Position numbers and translations under genes: made by a program. This document shows, piece after piece, positions 10,579-21,054 of a DNA stretch of 64,000 nucleotides. Within the stretch, counting starts at the first letter, position 1. Every line of letters begins with the position of its first letter. The DNA comes from Isoetes taiwanensis (lineage: Eukaryota > Streptophyta > Lycopodiopsida > Isoetales > Isoetaceae): positions 19,405,881 through 19,469,880 of the forward strand of contig JAJEKV010000021.1 of the NCBI GenBank assembly GCA_021234155.1. The letters are read 5' to 3'. Below the pieces are notes generated by a model. That model made no database searches. It saw nothing but the letters and a program-made list of their open reading frames with translations, and was not told the DNA's origin.

Positions 10579-11530
10579 TTAGCATGGAGCCGGGTATGGG
10601 GGATGAACTCCTCGCTTGTATACGGTGAGTGCACCGTAATGAAAGTAGGGGACGCCACGGCGGTCACTATCAGCAGACCTCTCATCAGCAGGCTTCTTAG
10701 TGGACTTCACAGGAGAATCATGTTTATGAGCATCAGCATCATTCCTCTTCTCATCCTGATGCACATCATCCTCATCTCTCTTCTCATCGTCTCGTCCTCC
10801 TTCTTGTTCTGTATCCCTTTGTAATTCCATCACCTCCACTTTGTTTTGCTACTTTGGCAACTCTGGTGGCTGGTTTACCTTTTCCACCTTTTCTCTGCAT
10901 CTCTCCTAGCAGCCATCTGCTATCCATTACTGCTGGCATGTTGCCTGAGATCTTCGCTCTTACAATGTAGGACACGGAGTTTTTGGACATGTCCATTGCC
11001 GCCGCGAATACCGAATCCTTTTAGGATCTCTACCCGCCTTTGATATCGCTTGCTCTCACGGACTCATAAGATGGCAGCGGCCAACCTTTTTTTCATGCCG
11101 ATCCATCATTGCGAAGCTCGAGTAATCGCCAATCCATGCAATAGAGATCAATGTCGCCGTGACGGATCTTCCATCAGGCAACCAAGAAAGTCAAGTCTTC
11201 CTTGTTTCTTGACTTCCCTCATGTTGACAATGATGCCCATCGGGCCACTTACCGAGGCTCCTTCTTCATTATACTGATTTGACAAGGAGGCAAAGTTCTC
11301 GCCTCTTGTCTCCCTGGGTTGGGTCTACGCCTTGGTCAAGGGTATGGCTCTAACGATCTCCATACACCAAGACCTTCCGGTGAGGACTATGCTCGATGTC
11401 ACCATCGTTCCATTTCTTCTACAAGACCAGTCATGCGAGGTAAGCATGGTGAGAGAAATGGCATGTGCTAGAAAGTTAAAACAAAGAACAAGATTTAGAC
11501 TAAATGACGACCGCGCCATTTAGCTTTTTA
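10579..11530 (-). pseudogene. Unknown minus-strand pseudogene with acidic C-terminus
   Basis: Reading from the high coordinate, one frame near 11280-11150 gives GASVSGPMGIIVNMREVKK. A second (10996-10784) gives SVSYIVRAKISGNMPAVMDS followed by a basic stretch. A third (10839-10579) is very acidic and hydrophilic (DEDDVHQDEKRNDADAHKHD). The change of frame shows breaks or introns. I do not recognise the family. Confidence 0.3.
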
Positions 11531-11825
11531 TATAATAGAGCAAATGGCAGGTGGGCCAAGATGACTAAAATGGCTTTGCGCCATTTAGTCTTTTACTAAA
11601 TGGCGCTAGCTATTTATTTGTCTAAATAATGGACCGCGCCATTTGTTTATTATGGGTCCCTTCGAAAGCAAATGGCAATGATTCGCTTATTTAGACTAAA
11701 TGGCGCATGCGCGCCATTTGCTCTTCTATGGGTCCGCTTCTACAAGAATATGAACAGACATTATGGAAATGGCGCACCTCTATAGGAGGAAAGGCTGCTA
11801 AAAGCCCACCCTCCGCGCCATTTCA
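11510..11825. repeat. Cluster of GCGCCATTT / AAATGGCGC palindromes
   Basis: The 9-mer GCGCCATTT or its complement occurs about eight times in 315 bp, in both orientations. Two adjacent pairs make near-perfect hairpins, at about 11570-11598 (12-bp stem, 5-nt loop) and about 11698-11719 (stem around ATGC). It resembles the end of a small inverted-repeat element, but no outer boundaries or target duplication are clear. Confidence 0.6.
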
Positions 11826-11839
11826 GTTACCTAAGACAC

Positions 11840-12290
11840 TACAAATCGATAAGAATAGAAACAACAGATACTAACCTGAGCCTGGCTCCTGGATTTTGAT
11901 CGAAGATTGCGCCATTGTATAAAAGTATAAAAGTACAGGACCATATAAATCCTACTCCACTTTTTTTCCGAAAGGCCCCAGGATCAATAAGCGCTAGAGA
12001 GAGAAGATGGTTGAATAGGAGAGAGAGTGTGCAAAGGCTTAGGGCTGGCCAGTGGCCATGGAAGGCTAAGGGGAGAAAAGAACAATGAAATTGAAAATGA
12101 AAATTGGACGGAAAGAAAAGAAAAGAAAAGTCGGGGGAAAGAAAAGAAAACCAATTTTACCCAAATTGTTTCTCTTCAAATTTCTACCGTCAGTCTCTCT
12201 CGAAATTTTGAAAATTTCGATTTTTCTTGCCCCGCCAAATCCGTCTCTATTGGGAGGTAGGCTAGAGAGATGGGGCAGGGAAGAGTTCCT
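11840..12290. other. AT-rich stretch with AAAAG repeats
   Basis: No gene is recognised. A purine-rich GAAAAG-type run lies at 12095-12150 and inflates the local frames. Confidence 0.4.
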
Positions 12291-12298
12291 CGCGCTAG

Positions 12299-12613
12299 AA
12301 AAAATCCCGATTTAATGCAGATGGAATTGTCATTGAGCCAAATGGATTGGTCTCCCCCATATTTCACAATGTTGGTTCATTGAGGACCGTCGTGAGAGGT
12401 TCTAGAATCATAGGCATCTTTACTACTACAGATCGCGTTAGCCAGAGAAGCCAATTTCGTGTGAGGGAAGGCGATGTGGTGGTCATACCCCGGGGGCATG
12501 CATTTTGGTTTTACAACGACCAAAAAGAGCGGGCAGAAATAGTTGGCGTTGGCTTCTCCCACATTGGCAGGCATCCTAAGGTTCCACATTGCACTTTGGC
12601 TTTTTGTTATTGA
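12299..12613 (+). pseudogene. 11S-globulin-like cupin fragment
   Basis: The open stretch reads NADGIVIEPNGLVSPIFHN, then LRTVVRGSRIIGIF, then FRVREGDVVVIPRGHAFWFY. This is one conserved cupin barrel of the plant 11S globulin/glutelin type. The pattern is gly-rich strand, VxxG, EGD...IPxG, W.YN, and it ends after about 95 codons. Such proteins are seed-storage-like or secreted cupins. There is no start codon, signal peptide or second barrel here, and a stop lies just upstream at 12296. It is best read as a single displaced exon. Confidence 0.65.
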
Positions 12614-12672
12614 ATGCTTCTTTCCTCATATTTGTTTTCTAGCACAGCATCAAAACACTAAATTACGTCGGC

Positions 12673-13314
12673 ATGCTATTTTTGGATGCGCAGGATTTTG
12701 ATTGGAATGAAGTTCATATACTTTTAGGGAGTTTGGACACAAGTAGTATCGTCCTTCGAGAGGGTTGGCTACCTCAAAGTCGATGGAGGCTCGACCATGG
12801 TCAATTCCAATCTGATCAGCAGCCGATCCACTTGATGACAGAGGAGTCTGAAGAGGAGGTGAAAGAGGATCAAGAGCACTATCTTGGACCTAGAAAAGAG
12901 TGTCCCAAGTATTATGGACTTGCTCCATATGATCCTAAGATGGATTTGAAGGATAGCCAATATTTGATCGTCAGGCATGAAGATACTTATCCTATTTGGT
13001 TAGGGTATACCATCTCGAGTGTTTGTAGAGAAGCTAATAACTCTAACAGAAACAAGATGCGCGTGGAGTGGGGGCGTCCAGTAAGTGGAAAAGGAGTCAT
13101 TACTGAAAAAGAGCGCTACAAAGATTGTTTTAATAAGCAATGGAAGTATGATGCAAGTGATCCGGCCCAATGGGTGGAAACAAAATCCGTGCTGATGTCA
13201 TGGAACCCCAGAAAGGGAAAGGTGGAACCGAGAAAGGGGTGCATGAAGATTCCAATCTGTGTGAAGGATAAAGTTCTGAAGTCACTAGAGAAGATAGACA
13301 AACAAGCAAAATAA
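12673..13314 (+). CDS. C-terminal part of a DUF7869-type protein (copy 1)
   Basis: This frame of 213 codons has an acidic linker near residues 55-70 (EESEEEVKEDQEH). A small domain follows, with VRHEDTYPIWLGYTIS, MRVEWGRPVSG, and SDPAQW...SWNPRKGK. The same spacing (WLG, then V-W--PV, then a Cys-Trp block, then SDP) appears in the C-terminal part of the minus-strand protein at 18166-18729. The core with the GHTHDDID motif is missing here, so this is a truncated copy. The first Met is arbitrary. The family link is from my own alignment and moderately sure. Confidence 0.5.
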   Translation: MLFLDAQDFDWNEVHILLGSLDTSSIVLREGWLPQSRWRLDHGQFQSDQQPIHLMTEESEEEVKEDQEHYLGPRKECPKYYGLAPYDPKMDLKDSQYLIVRHEDTYPIWLGYTISSVCREANNSNRNKMRVEWGRPVSGKGVITEKERYKDCFNKQWKYDASDPAQWVETKSVLMSWNPRKGKVEPRKGCMKIPICVKDKVLKSLEKIDKQAK

Positions 13315-13377
13315 AGTACGAGAGTTGATGAGTAATAGACGAACAAGCAAAATAAAATACGAGAGTTGATGAGTAAC
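13294..13377 (+). repeat. Tandem duplication of about 41 bp across the stop codon
   Basis: A unit containing ACAAGCAAAATAAAGTACGA is repeated at once with three or so substitutions. The first copy contains the stop of the preceding frame. Confidence 0.8.
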
Positions 13378-13394
13378 TTATGATGTGAATCTTA

Positions 13395-13565
13395 CTTTCA
13401 TTGTATAAATCCTACTTTCAGTGCATTTTCATTGTCTTCGTGCTTTCATTGTAATCTTACTTTCAGTGTATATATATTACTCTACTTGAATGTGAAATAC
13501 TGGCTTGTGATTATCTACTTGAATTACATCTACTTGAATGTGGAATACTGGCTTGTGATAAGTGT
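13395..13565 (+). repeat. Short AT-rich direct repeats
   Basis: TACTTTCA(T/G)TG recurs about four times between 13395 and 13470, and a unit with CTACTTGAATGTG and ACTGGCTTGTGAT occurs twice. It is probably the 3' flank of the truncated element. Confidence 0.5.
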
Positions 13566-13712
13566 TAACTTGTAATTTGAGACCTATTAGAATTAAGGCT
13601 GATAATAAAAAGTATTCACATGCAATTCCACATTGTTGAAATTGGGGTTGTCACTATTTGTAAATTTCAAAATGATGGAATAATTTCAAAATAATAGAAT
13701 TATGGTTTAGTG

Positions 13713-15708
13713 GCCTTGTTGACCAACAAAAGGTATCTCCAAACATTGCCGAACTCTTTATATGTGGGGATGCAGGTGTTGGCAAGTCAACAATCAGAAA
13801 GAGTTTGACTAAAAATTCCATAATTCGAAGGCTGCAGTCACATGACCGTCGTCCTACAGTAGGTATGGACTTAACTACTATTCAATTTCCAAATCAAGAA
13901 TTGCAAATCTGTGATTTGGCTGACCAGAAGGAATATCATGCATTCCACCATCTCGTTCTTAAAGGCTCTGATAAGGATATTTTTCTAGTTGTATGTAAAG
14001 CACCTACATCAAATCTTGGCTATAGCTACCCACAGTTTTAGTCAGCTCTTGACTACTGGCTTCACTTCATTGCATCCCATCGTTCCTCCTCTTCTCTTGC
14101 AAAACCAAAGGTCTTTATATATGTAAATTATTTTCGCAATTCCAGACCACATCTCAAGAACATGAATACAGATGTCTTTGAATTCATTAGTAATTACCTT
14201 CAAGTGTATTACAAATTTTTGGATTTTAGTTATCCACAACATAATGTCTGGGGATTAATGGCCTTAGATCCTTCACAATTTAAGCCTCTAAAGCTTGAAC
14301 TCCAGCAAACTTTGAATAATCTTCTTCAACAAAGACCTCAAATTCCTCAAATATGTGGCCAGATAGTAAGTGAGCTCAAGAAAGTTTTTAAAGGCACTAA
14401 GATCAAAGATATTCCTTGGCGCTGATGTTATCAAAAAGTTATTTCATTTCAAGATTTTCTCTCTCTTTTGGGTAATTTAATCGTCAAGCACACGATTCCG
14501 GAACAGTTGGTAAATGCAGCAGAGCATTTGTTTGATATGGGAGAACTAATCTACTTCAAAGACACAAGTGAGTTCATTATCTTAGACGTGCAATGGTTTG
14601 TTAGAGAAGTAATTGGAGTTTTCATCCAACCAGAAGCAACTTCAGAGAAATGAGATCATTTTGAATTACTGGAGGTGAGAAGATCTCTTATAGAAGTATG
14701 TGAGGATACTTACTTCGATGCAATCATGAATTGCTTGGAAAGATTAGGAGTGCTTTACAAATTCCAAGAAGAAAACAAACCTATGTCTGTATTGATGCCT
14801 GCTCTTTTGAAGAACCCATTATCAGGTTGGCCAGAAGATGATTTGGAGTTTTTCTATATTGGTCGCAGATATAGTCGCACTGAAAAAAAGCATATGTTGC
14901 TCCCTTCGGGAATATTCACTATGATGCAGGTCCAACTAAAGTAATCATACCCCAATCCTTACCATGTTGGAGATGGTTGGATAAGCTTCACAACAAAAAG
15001 TATTGATATTACTTTTATCATAAAAATAGGGAGGATCATTGGACCGATCGTCATTTGATTGATATCATGCTAAGGCTTCCTTTGAACAAAAGAAAAAATC
15101 TAGAGGTAGCCAGAGAGTTTTTTGAAGTCAGAGATAAAGTTTTCAGTATATGTGCCTCATCTACAGGTGTTTCATTAGATGAATTCGTGATACGGCCACA
15201 ATCTATTCGAGAATTAAAAGTTTCAGTTGAATATGACATCATCTTATTTAGTTCAGTTAAAATTGAAGCTCAGGAAGGAGGATTCTCATGTTACCATACC
15301 TAGAATACTCCAGAACTTGGTCAAGTTTCAAGAACAATTGTTTCAGATCTTTTGTTTATTCAGGAATGGGAAGAGTATATAGATAAAAATATGGAAAAAC
15401 TCATGAAGTACATGGAAAATGAGATTGAGAGTCTTGCATGCGGGCAGAAGGTCAACATTCCAGTTGTGAAATCAGTACGACCTCAGTTGTGCAAGACCCA
15501 TACTTTCAATAGAACGGATTTGCTTTCTCGCATGGATGGTAAATTAAACTGGATTATAGACAAACAGAATCAAATGGAAGCTAAATTGGAAGGTAGACAC
15601 GATGAAATATTGGAGAGGTTGGATAAACTTCAAAGTCGTGCAAAAGAAACTGCAGATAAATTTCTACTAAAGTTATTTATTCTCATGGAAATGTCAGCAG
15701 CAACATAG
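13713..15708 (+). pseudogene. ROCO-family (Roc-COR GTPase) pseudogene
   Basis: One frame runs from about 13713 to 14944. A P-loop GDAGVGKST lies near 13770, a switch-like RPTVGMDL near 13850, and DLADQKEY near 13915 in place of the Roc DxxGQ. The COR domain follows at about 14440-14930, with ELIYFKDTSEFIILDVQWFV and then NCLERLGVLYKF. Stops at 14039, 14423, 14651 and 14942 all lie in this same frame. After one frameshift, 15055-15708 continues with a stop near 15301 and ends in a helical stretch (ILERLDKLQSRAKETADK). ROCO proteins are large GTPases usually preceded by leucine-rich repeats; none is seen here. Confidence 0.75.
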
Positions 15709-16118
15709 CCATGCTTACCTTATTTCACTGACGAAAACAATTGCATTCAAAAGCTAACAACAGTTAAAAACATTTCGGTTACATCTACTATGTGAATCAA
15801 AGATGGGTGGTGGTCATCATATGATTCCAAATCAAAAGGGAATTAGCGTCATTGGATGGTAGAATTTTCTCAGATCCTTGCACCTGCACTCACATGCATA
15901 GCTTTAACTGCTTGTGTTGCAGCAACCATAGTTGGTGTTTATGTTCCCACTAGTGTTCTTAACATCTTCACCCAAAGCACCGGAATTGGAGACATTGTCA
16001 AGTCCATGTTAACGCTTGATGGCCCATCTCCCTGCGACTTGTTGGGAAAATCTAGAAAAGCACAATTTCATTATAATGGAAAAAAATTTAGTAAACTGGA
16101 TTTTTTTTATTATGGGGG
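15709..16118 (+). pseudogene. Probable ROCO 3' tail with a membrane-like segment
   Basis: The frame of 15055-15708 resumes at 15856-16173 and encodes a hydrophobic stretch, ALTCIALTACVAATIVGVYV, then a polar tail. Stops at about 15706 and 15811 separate it. It may be the end of the ROCO gene or an unrelated fragment. Its last codons run into a tandem repeat. Confidence 0.35.
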
Positions 16119-16268
16119 TTGTATAGACCTTATGCAGGGGTTGTATACACGTGTACAGTACCCCGTATCATAGACCTTATGCAGGGGTTGTATACATCGA
16201 ATATGCGGTTCCCCTCGTATCATAGACCTTATGCAGGGGTTGTATACACGTGCAGTACCCGTGTATCA
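16119..16268 (+). repeat. Three tandem copies of a ~50-bp unit
   Basis: The core ATAGACCTTATGCAGGGGTT followed by GTATAC recurs at about 16123, 16171 and 16223. The spacer between copies varies slightly. Confidence 0.85.
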
Positions 16269-16456
16269 TACATACATGAATATTTAGAGAACATATTAAC
16301 ACGTATCATATACCAACTTCCAAACACAATAGAGACCGAAGTATGAACTATGTATGATAGATAGCAAAGGTTACTAGAGACCCTAAAGATGTCCCTAGTA
16401 ACCTTCCCCTAGGTTCCTAACCCCTTCCCTTCCCCTTTTCCCTTCCTTAGCGAGGT

Positions 16457-16930
16457 CTAACCCACGCATTTGGGTAGGGAACCCGAGCTCGCGATATCCC
16501 AGACTGATTCTTCCCACCAAATGGGGTACCTAGTCATTGCAAAAAGTAATTCCACGGGATGATACTCACGAAGAAGAGCGGACCCAACTCCACAAAGTTG
16601 TTGTACTTTTCGTTGTAGTACGGCCCTAATAAGGCCATACATCTGTCCCTTGCAAATTTCATGAATGAACTCGATATGTATTGATCGGAGAGGTGCTAAA
16701 TAACCAGCACAAAGAAGAGGCCTCAATCTGGCAGAAAGCATCTCATCCAGATGAGGGAGGGGTTCAAGAATTCCCCTCATTGCAAGTCTCCTATAACATT
16801 GGGGATGGATTAATTTCCATCGCTGGCTCATGACCACAATCAAATCGCTCCATAATGAAGTTGATCAACTCCATTGCAAGCTCCTTGGTGGGGCGCGGGC
16901 GCAACCTCCACTCAAGAAATGGTCAAATAG
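16457..16930 (-). pseudogene. Unknown minus-strand protein fragment
   Basis: A 128-codon frame (16843-16457) reads protein-like text such as HLDEMLSARLRPLLCAGYLA and YPIWWEESVWDIASS. An overlapping frame upstream (ELINFIMERFDCGHEPAMEI) seems to be its N-terminal part, one frameshift away. I do not recognise the family, and it ends beside the minisatellite. Confidence 0.35.
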
Positions 16931-17029
16931 CTCATCTTGACGGGCCGCCATTGAATGCCTAGGGCATGCTTGCGGGGCTTCTAGAGTAGCCAGGAGAGGA
17001 TTGGGTCCAATCATTTGCAAAAAGCAAGC

Positions 17030-17530
17030 AAGGATCACAAGCGGAACAGGAACATGGAGGCGAGCAAGGAACAAGGAGCAAGAAGCAAGGAACAAGATCA
17101 AGTAGCAAGGAGCACGTAAGATCAAGTAGCAAGGAACAAGGATCAAGATCAAGTAGCAAGAAGCAAGGAACAAGGAAGATCAAAGGAACAAGGAAGATCA
17201 AGGAGCAAGAAGCAAGGAATAAGATCAAGTAGCAAGATCAAGAGCAAGGAACAAGATCAAGTAGCAAGATCAAGAGCAAGGAACAAGATCAAGTAGCAAG
17301 GAGCACGGGAATGAAGTAGCAAGGAACAAGGATCAAGATCAAGTAGCAAGAAGCAAGGAACAAGGAAGATCAAGGAGCAAGAAGATCAAGGAACAAAGAA
17401 GATCAAGGAGCAAGAAGCAAGGATCAAGATCAAGTAGCAAAGAACACGGAACACAAGGTGAGAAGTGAAAGCAAGGTGAGAACACGAAGAAGTGAAAGCA
17501 AGGTGAAAAGTGAGAAGTGAAGGCAAGGTG
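17030..17530 (+). repeat. Purine-rich minisatellite (AGCAAGGA / ACAAGATCAAGT)
   Basis: About 500 bp is made of shuffled units AGCAAGGAACAAG, GATCAAG and TAGCAAG. Long frames on the minus strand here (Leu/Ser/Cys-rich) are by-products of the repeat. Confidence 0.9.
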
Positions 17531-18165
17531 AAAGAATTTATAGCTCTGAATCAATAATGTTGAAGTATAATACCAATAATGTTGAAGTATAATACCAATA
17601 ATGCTGAAGTATTATACCAATAATTCTACAACGACTATAAAAGCAGCTCCATTCGGTGGTAGAAGTCATTCCTCTCCCATGGCTTATAATATGTATGAAG
17701 ATCGGTTTGAGACCATTACTTGCTCCATGAGCTACAATGATCTTGTTGGATGCATACATAGAGGTGTTAAGCTGGATCCCTACTTGCAATCCAAAGCTGA
17801 TGGTCGTGAGTGTCATTGCCCCGGCCTTACTCGTGTTGTGATCTATCTTCTTTGGCTTCCTGAGTGCCATACCTACGAGCTGAATGCGATCACGTTAGTA
17901 GGGGTTGATGAGTGAATCATTGACTGTAATGCCATCAATAATATAATATGCATCTAAATTATATGTATACCATCAATAATGTGTGCATCAGATGTAATGA
18001 TGTGCATTAAACACCTATTATAAAAGATGTAAGGATGTATAAGCATAATGAAAATTATTTGATGTATCGTTGAGTATTAGTTATCCAAAATGCTTAGTAT
18101 TATTATAGCAAGAGAAATTACATGATTATCAAGAACATGATGAGATTGAGAGCTTTTAGCTAATG
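17531..18165. other. AT-rich stretch with one unassigned frame
   Basis: GTTGAAGTATAATACCAATAAT is almost tandemly repeated three times at 17555-17625, adjusting for one changed base (short direct repeats). A 104-codon plus-strand frame (17601-17915) has no recognised domain. The rest is AT-rich and may be the 3' flank of the minus-strand gene beyond it. Confidence 0.4.
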
Positions 18166-19390
18166 CTATGTCCCCCACATGTCAACAATGTATTTTGGAA
18201 TCCCGAGCAGGTCTTGGGTCTTTTTGCCATTTGCATCCCATGCATAATGTATGGCATCTAACTTCTCATACCTTGATGGATCTGATGGATTGGGTCGCCA
18301 ACATTTAGTTAAGCAACCTATATAGTCACGACCAACAGGCATCCACCATGATACATAAATGTGACCATAATTAGTAGACTCTGGATCCAGGATGGCATCT
18401 TCTTCTACAAAGCCCAACCACGTTGGACTTTCATCATCTCCAGGTCGGACTAAAACGAACATACCTTTCATAACATGTGCATGAGGGTCGAACTCATCAT
18501 CCATAGGTAACAGTGGACACCCATTTGCTGGCCCACAATACGTACACAAAGGTCTTACAAGCACAGCGGCTTCATCGATCTCTGGAGTAAAGGCAGCTTG
18601 TAGAGGTTCTTGCCTTGTACGCAGCCAAAAGTTATCATTTTGAGGTCGTCCTGGAGATACATCTTCCAAACACAAAAGAATCTCGTTCAAAGAATCCATA
18701 GTTGCTTTTGTAAATCGTTGCAAACACACTATCTTCTTGATTTTTGCAAAAGAAATTCCATAATGCTATGTACTTGTTGATGCTGTCTGCCAGGCCAGGG
18801 AGATCTTTCAATGTCTTCCTTGGAGGGATATTTTTAGGCACCCCTGTTGGTAACGTTGGCTCACCATTTTCATCCTCCTTCCACATTCTTATTCCTTTTT
18901 CTGGAATCCACTCTTTATGGGTTGGCCGCATCTTATATTGCATAATGGGCCATTTCCCATCCATTTTAAATCCGAATAGAAATGGGTCGGTATGGCCTGT
19001 TAGACGTTGGCCTTTATCAGGGATATATCCCTTGACAAAGCCTTTCCAATCCGAAACTTCATCCACAAAATATGGAACAGGAGACTTTGCATTGCACTTG
19101 CTAAACAAGTAAAGCAACTCAGGCAAAGTTAGAGCATCCGATAAACTCATTAACGTCGAAAAGTTCCCAAACAATGCATCAATGTCGTCATGAGTGTGCC
19201 CAATCATCATGAAGCAAACCTGAATCTCATCGAATACCTTAAACCATGTCAAATAAGAGAGGTAGGAGAACACATATCTATTTTTATTTTGACTCGATGC
19301 ATTATCCAACTGTAAGTAGAGATTTCGAGGAAGAGGATTGAAGCCTTCTAAGTAGGCACTAGAAGATGAAGGCATCATCTCTTGTGTCTG
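18166..19390 (-). pseudogene. DUF7869-type protein (copy 2), 5' truncated, one frameshift
   Basis: The first frame (19378-18635) opens with RNLYLQLDNASSQNKNRYVF and continues to the motif GHTHDDIDALF at about 19200-19170. It ends in a region with LLYLFSKCNAKSPVPYF and VDGK-like blocks. A frameshift near 18700 leads to the C-terminal frame (18729-18166) with TWLGFVEEDAILD, VSWWMPVGRD and NPSDPSRYEK. LDN...KNRY and GHTHxDID are the hallmark motifs of this uncharacterised family. Their conserved Asp residues suggest a DDE-like nuclease or transposase, which is inference. The N-terminal part with the first Asp (IDGMD) is missing at the junction with the gypsy element at about 19390. Confidence 0.65.
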
Positions 19391-19412
19391 CGCTAGCTTA
19401 TGCTGCAGAGAG

Positions 19413-20990
19413 TTGAAGATTGAGAAAAATGGTAAGGAAATAACTTTGTTTGTAGGAGACTTGTTTAAAGAGGAAAATAGAAGTAAGATTACTCAAATGT
19501 TTGATGATTGGAAAGATGTGTTTGCTTGGGACTACAATGAACTTGTAGGAGTGGATAGAAATGTGTGTGAATTTGAAATTAAAGTTAAAAAAGATGTGAG
19601 ACCTGTTGTGCAAAAACTAAGGAGAATTAATGTTGCCTTGTTAGATCTGATCAAGGAAGAGTTGTGCAAGATGGAAAATGCAGGGGTCATATGTGAGATA
19701 GTGAATCCAGAGTGGTTGTCATGCATAGTTCCTGTGGAAAAGAAAAATAAAACCATAAGAATCTGTATTGACTATAGGGATTTAAACAAAGCCACTGTCA
19801 AGGACTGTTCTTCTTGGAGTAAGTTTTACATGCTATTGCAGGGAAGGAAATCTATTCATTCTTGGATGGATTTTCAGGCTTCAATCAAATCAGCATAAAA
19901 GAGGAAGATCAAGCAAAAACAGCTTTCATCGCTCCTTGGGGTACATATGCAATGAAGAGAATGCCATTTGGTTTGATGAACGCCTCAGCTACATTCCAAA
20001 GGGCTATGGATACCATATTCAAAGACATGCCCCCGGATCGATTCAGTATTTCGGATGATCCGTGCTTAGGTACTTTGCTAAGTAATCATTTTGCTGATCT
20101 CACTAAGGTTTTTCTCCTTGAGAAAAAGGAGGAGTAAGTCTTAATCCAAAGAAGTGTCTATTCATGTGCTCAAAAGGAGACTTGCTAGGGCATGAAGTCT
20201 CAACACAAGCGATACAAGTTGCAGAGAGTAAGGTGGATGCTTTGAAGAAACTCACACCACCCAAAACTATCAAAAGGTAAAATGTTTTTAGGTATGACAA
20301 GCTTTTCGAGGATGTACATACCACACTTTTTCTCACACCACAAGTCCTATCTCAAATCGACCAAAATAGGAAAGTTCTCCAAACATGAGAGCAAGCATAT
20401 CCAGGTCCAATGGAATGAAGAACACTGGAAGAGCCTTTGAAAAATCATTCAAGCCATATCGAGATCTACTCTCACGAAACCACCTGATCCCGTGAAACCA
20501 TTCCAAGCTTACATAAGTGTTACCAATAGGGCTATAGGAGCAGTTTTGCTCCGGGATGAGATGATAGTAACATTTGCAAGCAAAGTATGGTCGACATTAC
20601 GCAGTCGAGATATTCCGGACTTGAAAAAGTGCGGCAGCCTCGATATTTTTGATTGATAGGCAAGGTCATGTTTTCGAATAGCAAAGTTAGTTGTCTCTAT
20701 GAAACAAAATCCCATGGCTCTCCTTTTTGCAAAAAAAAACAAACTAAAGCCAAAATATGTAGATGGGCATGCAGAGTACACGCATATGATATCACTATTA
20801 AAGTGGTAAGTCTGGTCAATGACCCGAGTGCCTATTTGCCTAACATGTTTTTTGAACATGAAGACCAGGAAGGATTAGAAGACTCAGAGGCTGTTAATAA
20901 CTGTAGCCTAATCATGAGCAAAAGATCAAGAACGGGATTGGCAAGAGGACATCGAGGAAATACTTGGAGACCAAAGAAGTGCCAATGAGG
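19413..20990 (+). pseudogene. Gypsy reverse transcriptase and RNase H, frameshifted
   Basis: The first frame (19413-19898) holds the RT N-terminus with IRICIDYRDLNKAT. The next (19862-20137) holds WMDGFSGFNQI and MPFGLMNASATFQRAM. The YxDD block is lost: the text reads FSISDDPCLG instead. Then NPKKCLFM, GDLLGHEVS and KLTPPKTIK mark the end of RT, and FQAYISVTNRAIGAVL near 20500-20550 is the RNase H start. It is inactive. Confidence 0.75.
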
Positions 20991-21054
20991 ACATGAACTC
21001 CGATAACCGAGAAGGTTCAAAGAGAAATGTGGTAAATTTAGACTAATAAATGAT

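Noticed and set aside
12299-12613. Cupin domain of CENP-C, tempting because of the H3-like gene in the same window
   Set aside because: The text matches 11S globulins better, and no CENP-C motif was found.
16865-17554. Leu/Ser/Cys-rich minus-strand frames that look like membrane proteins
   Set aside because: They are by-products of the AGCAAGGA minisatellite.
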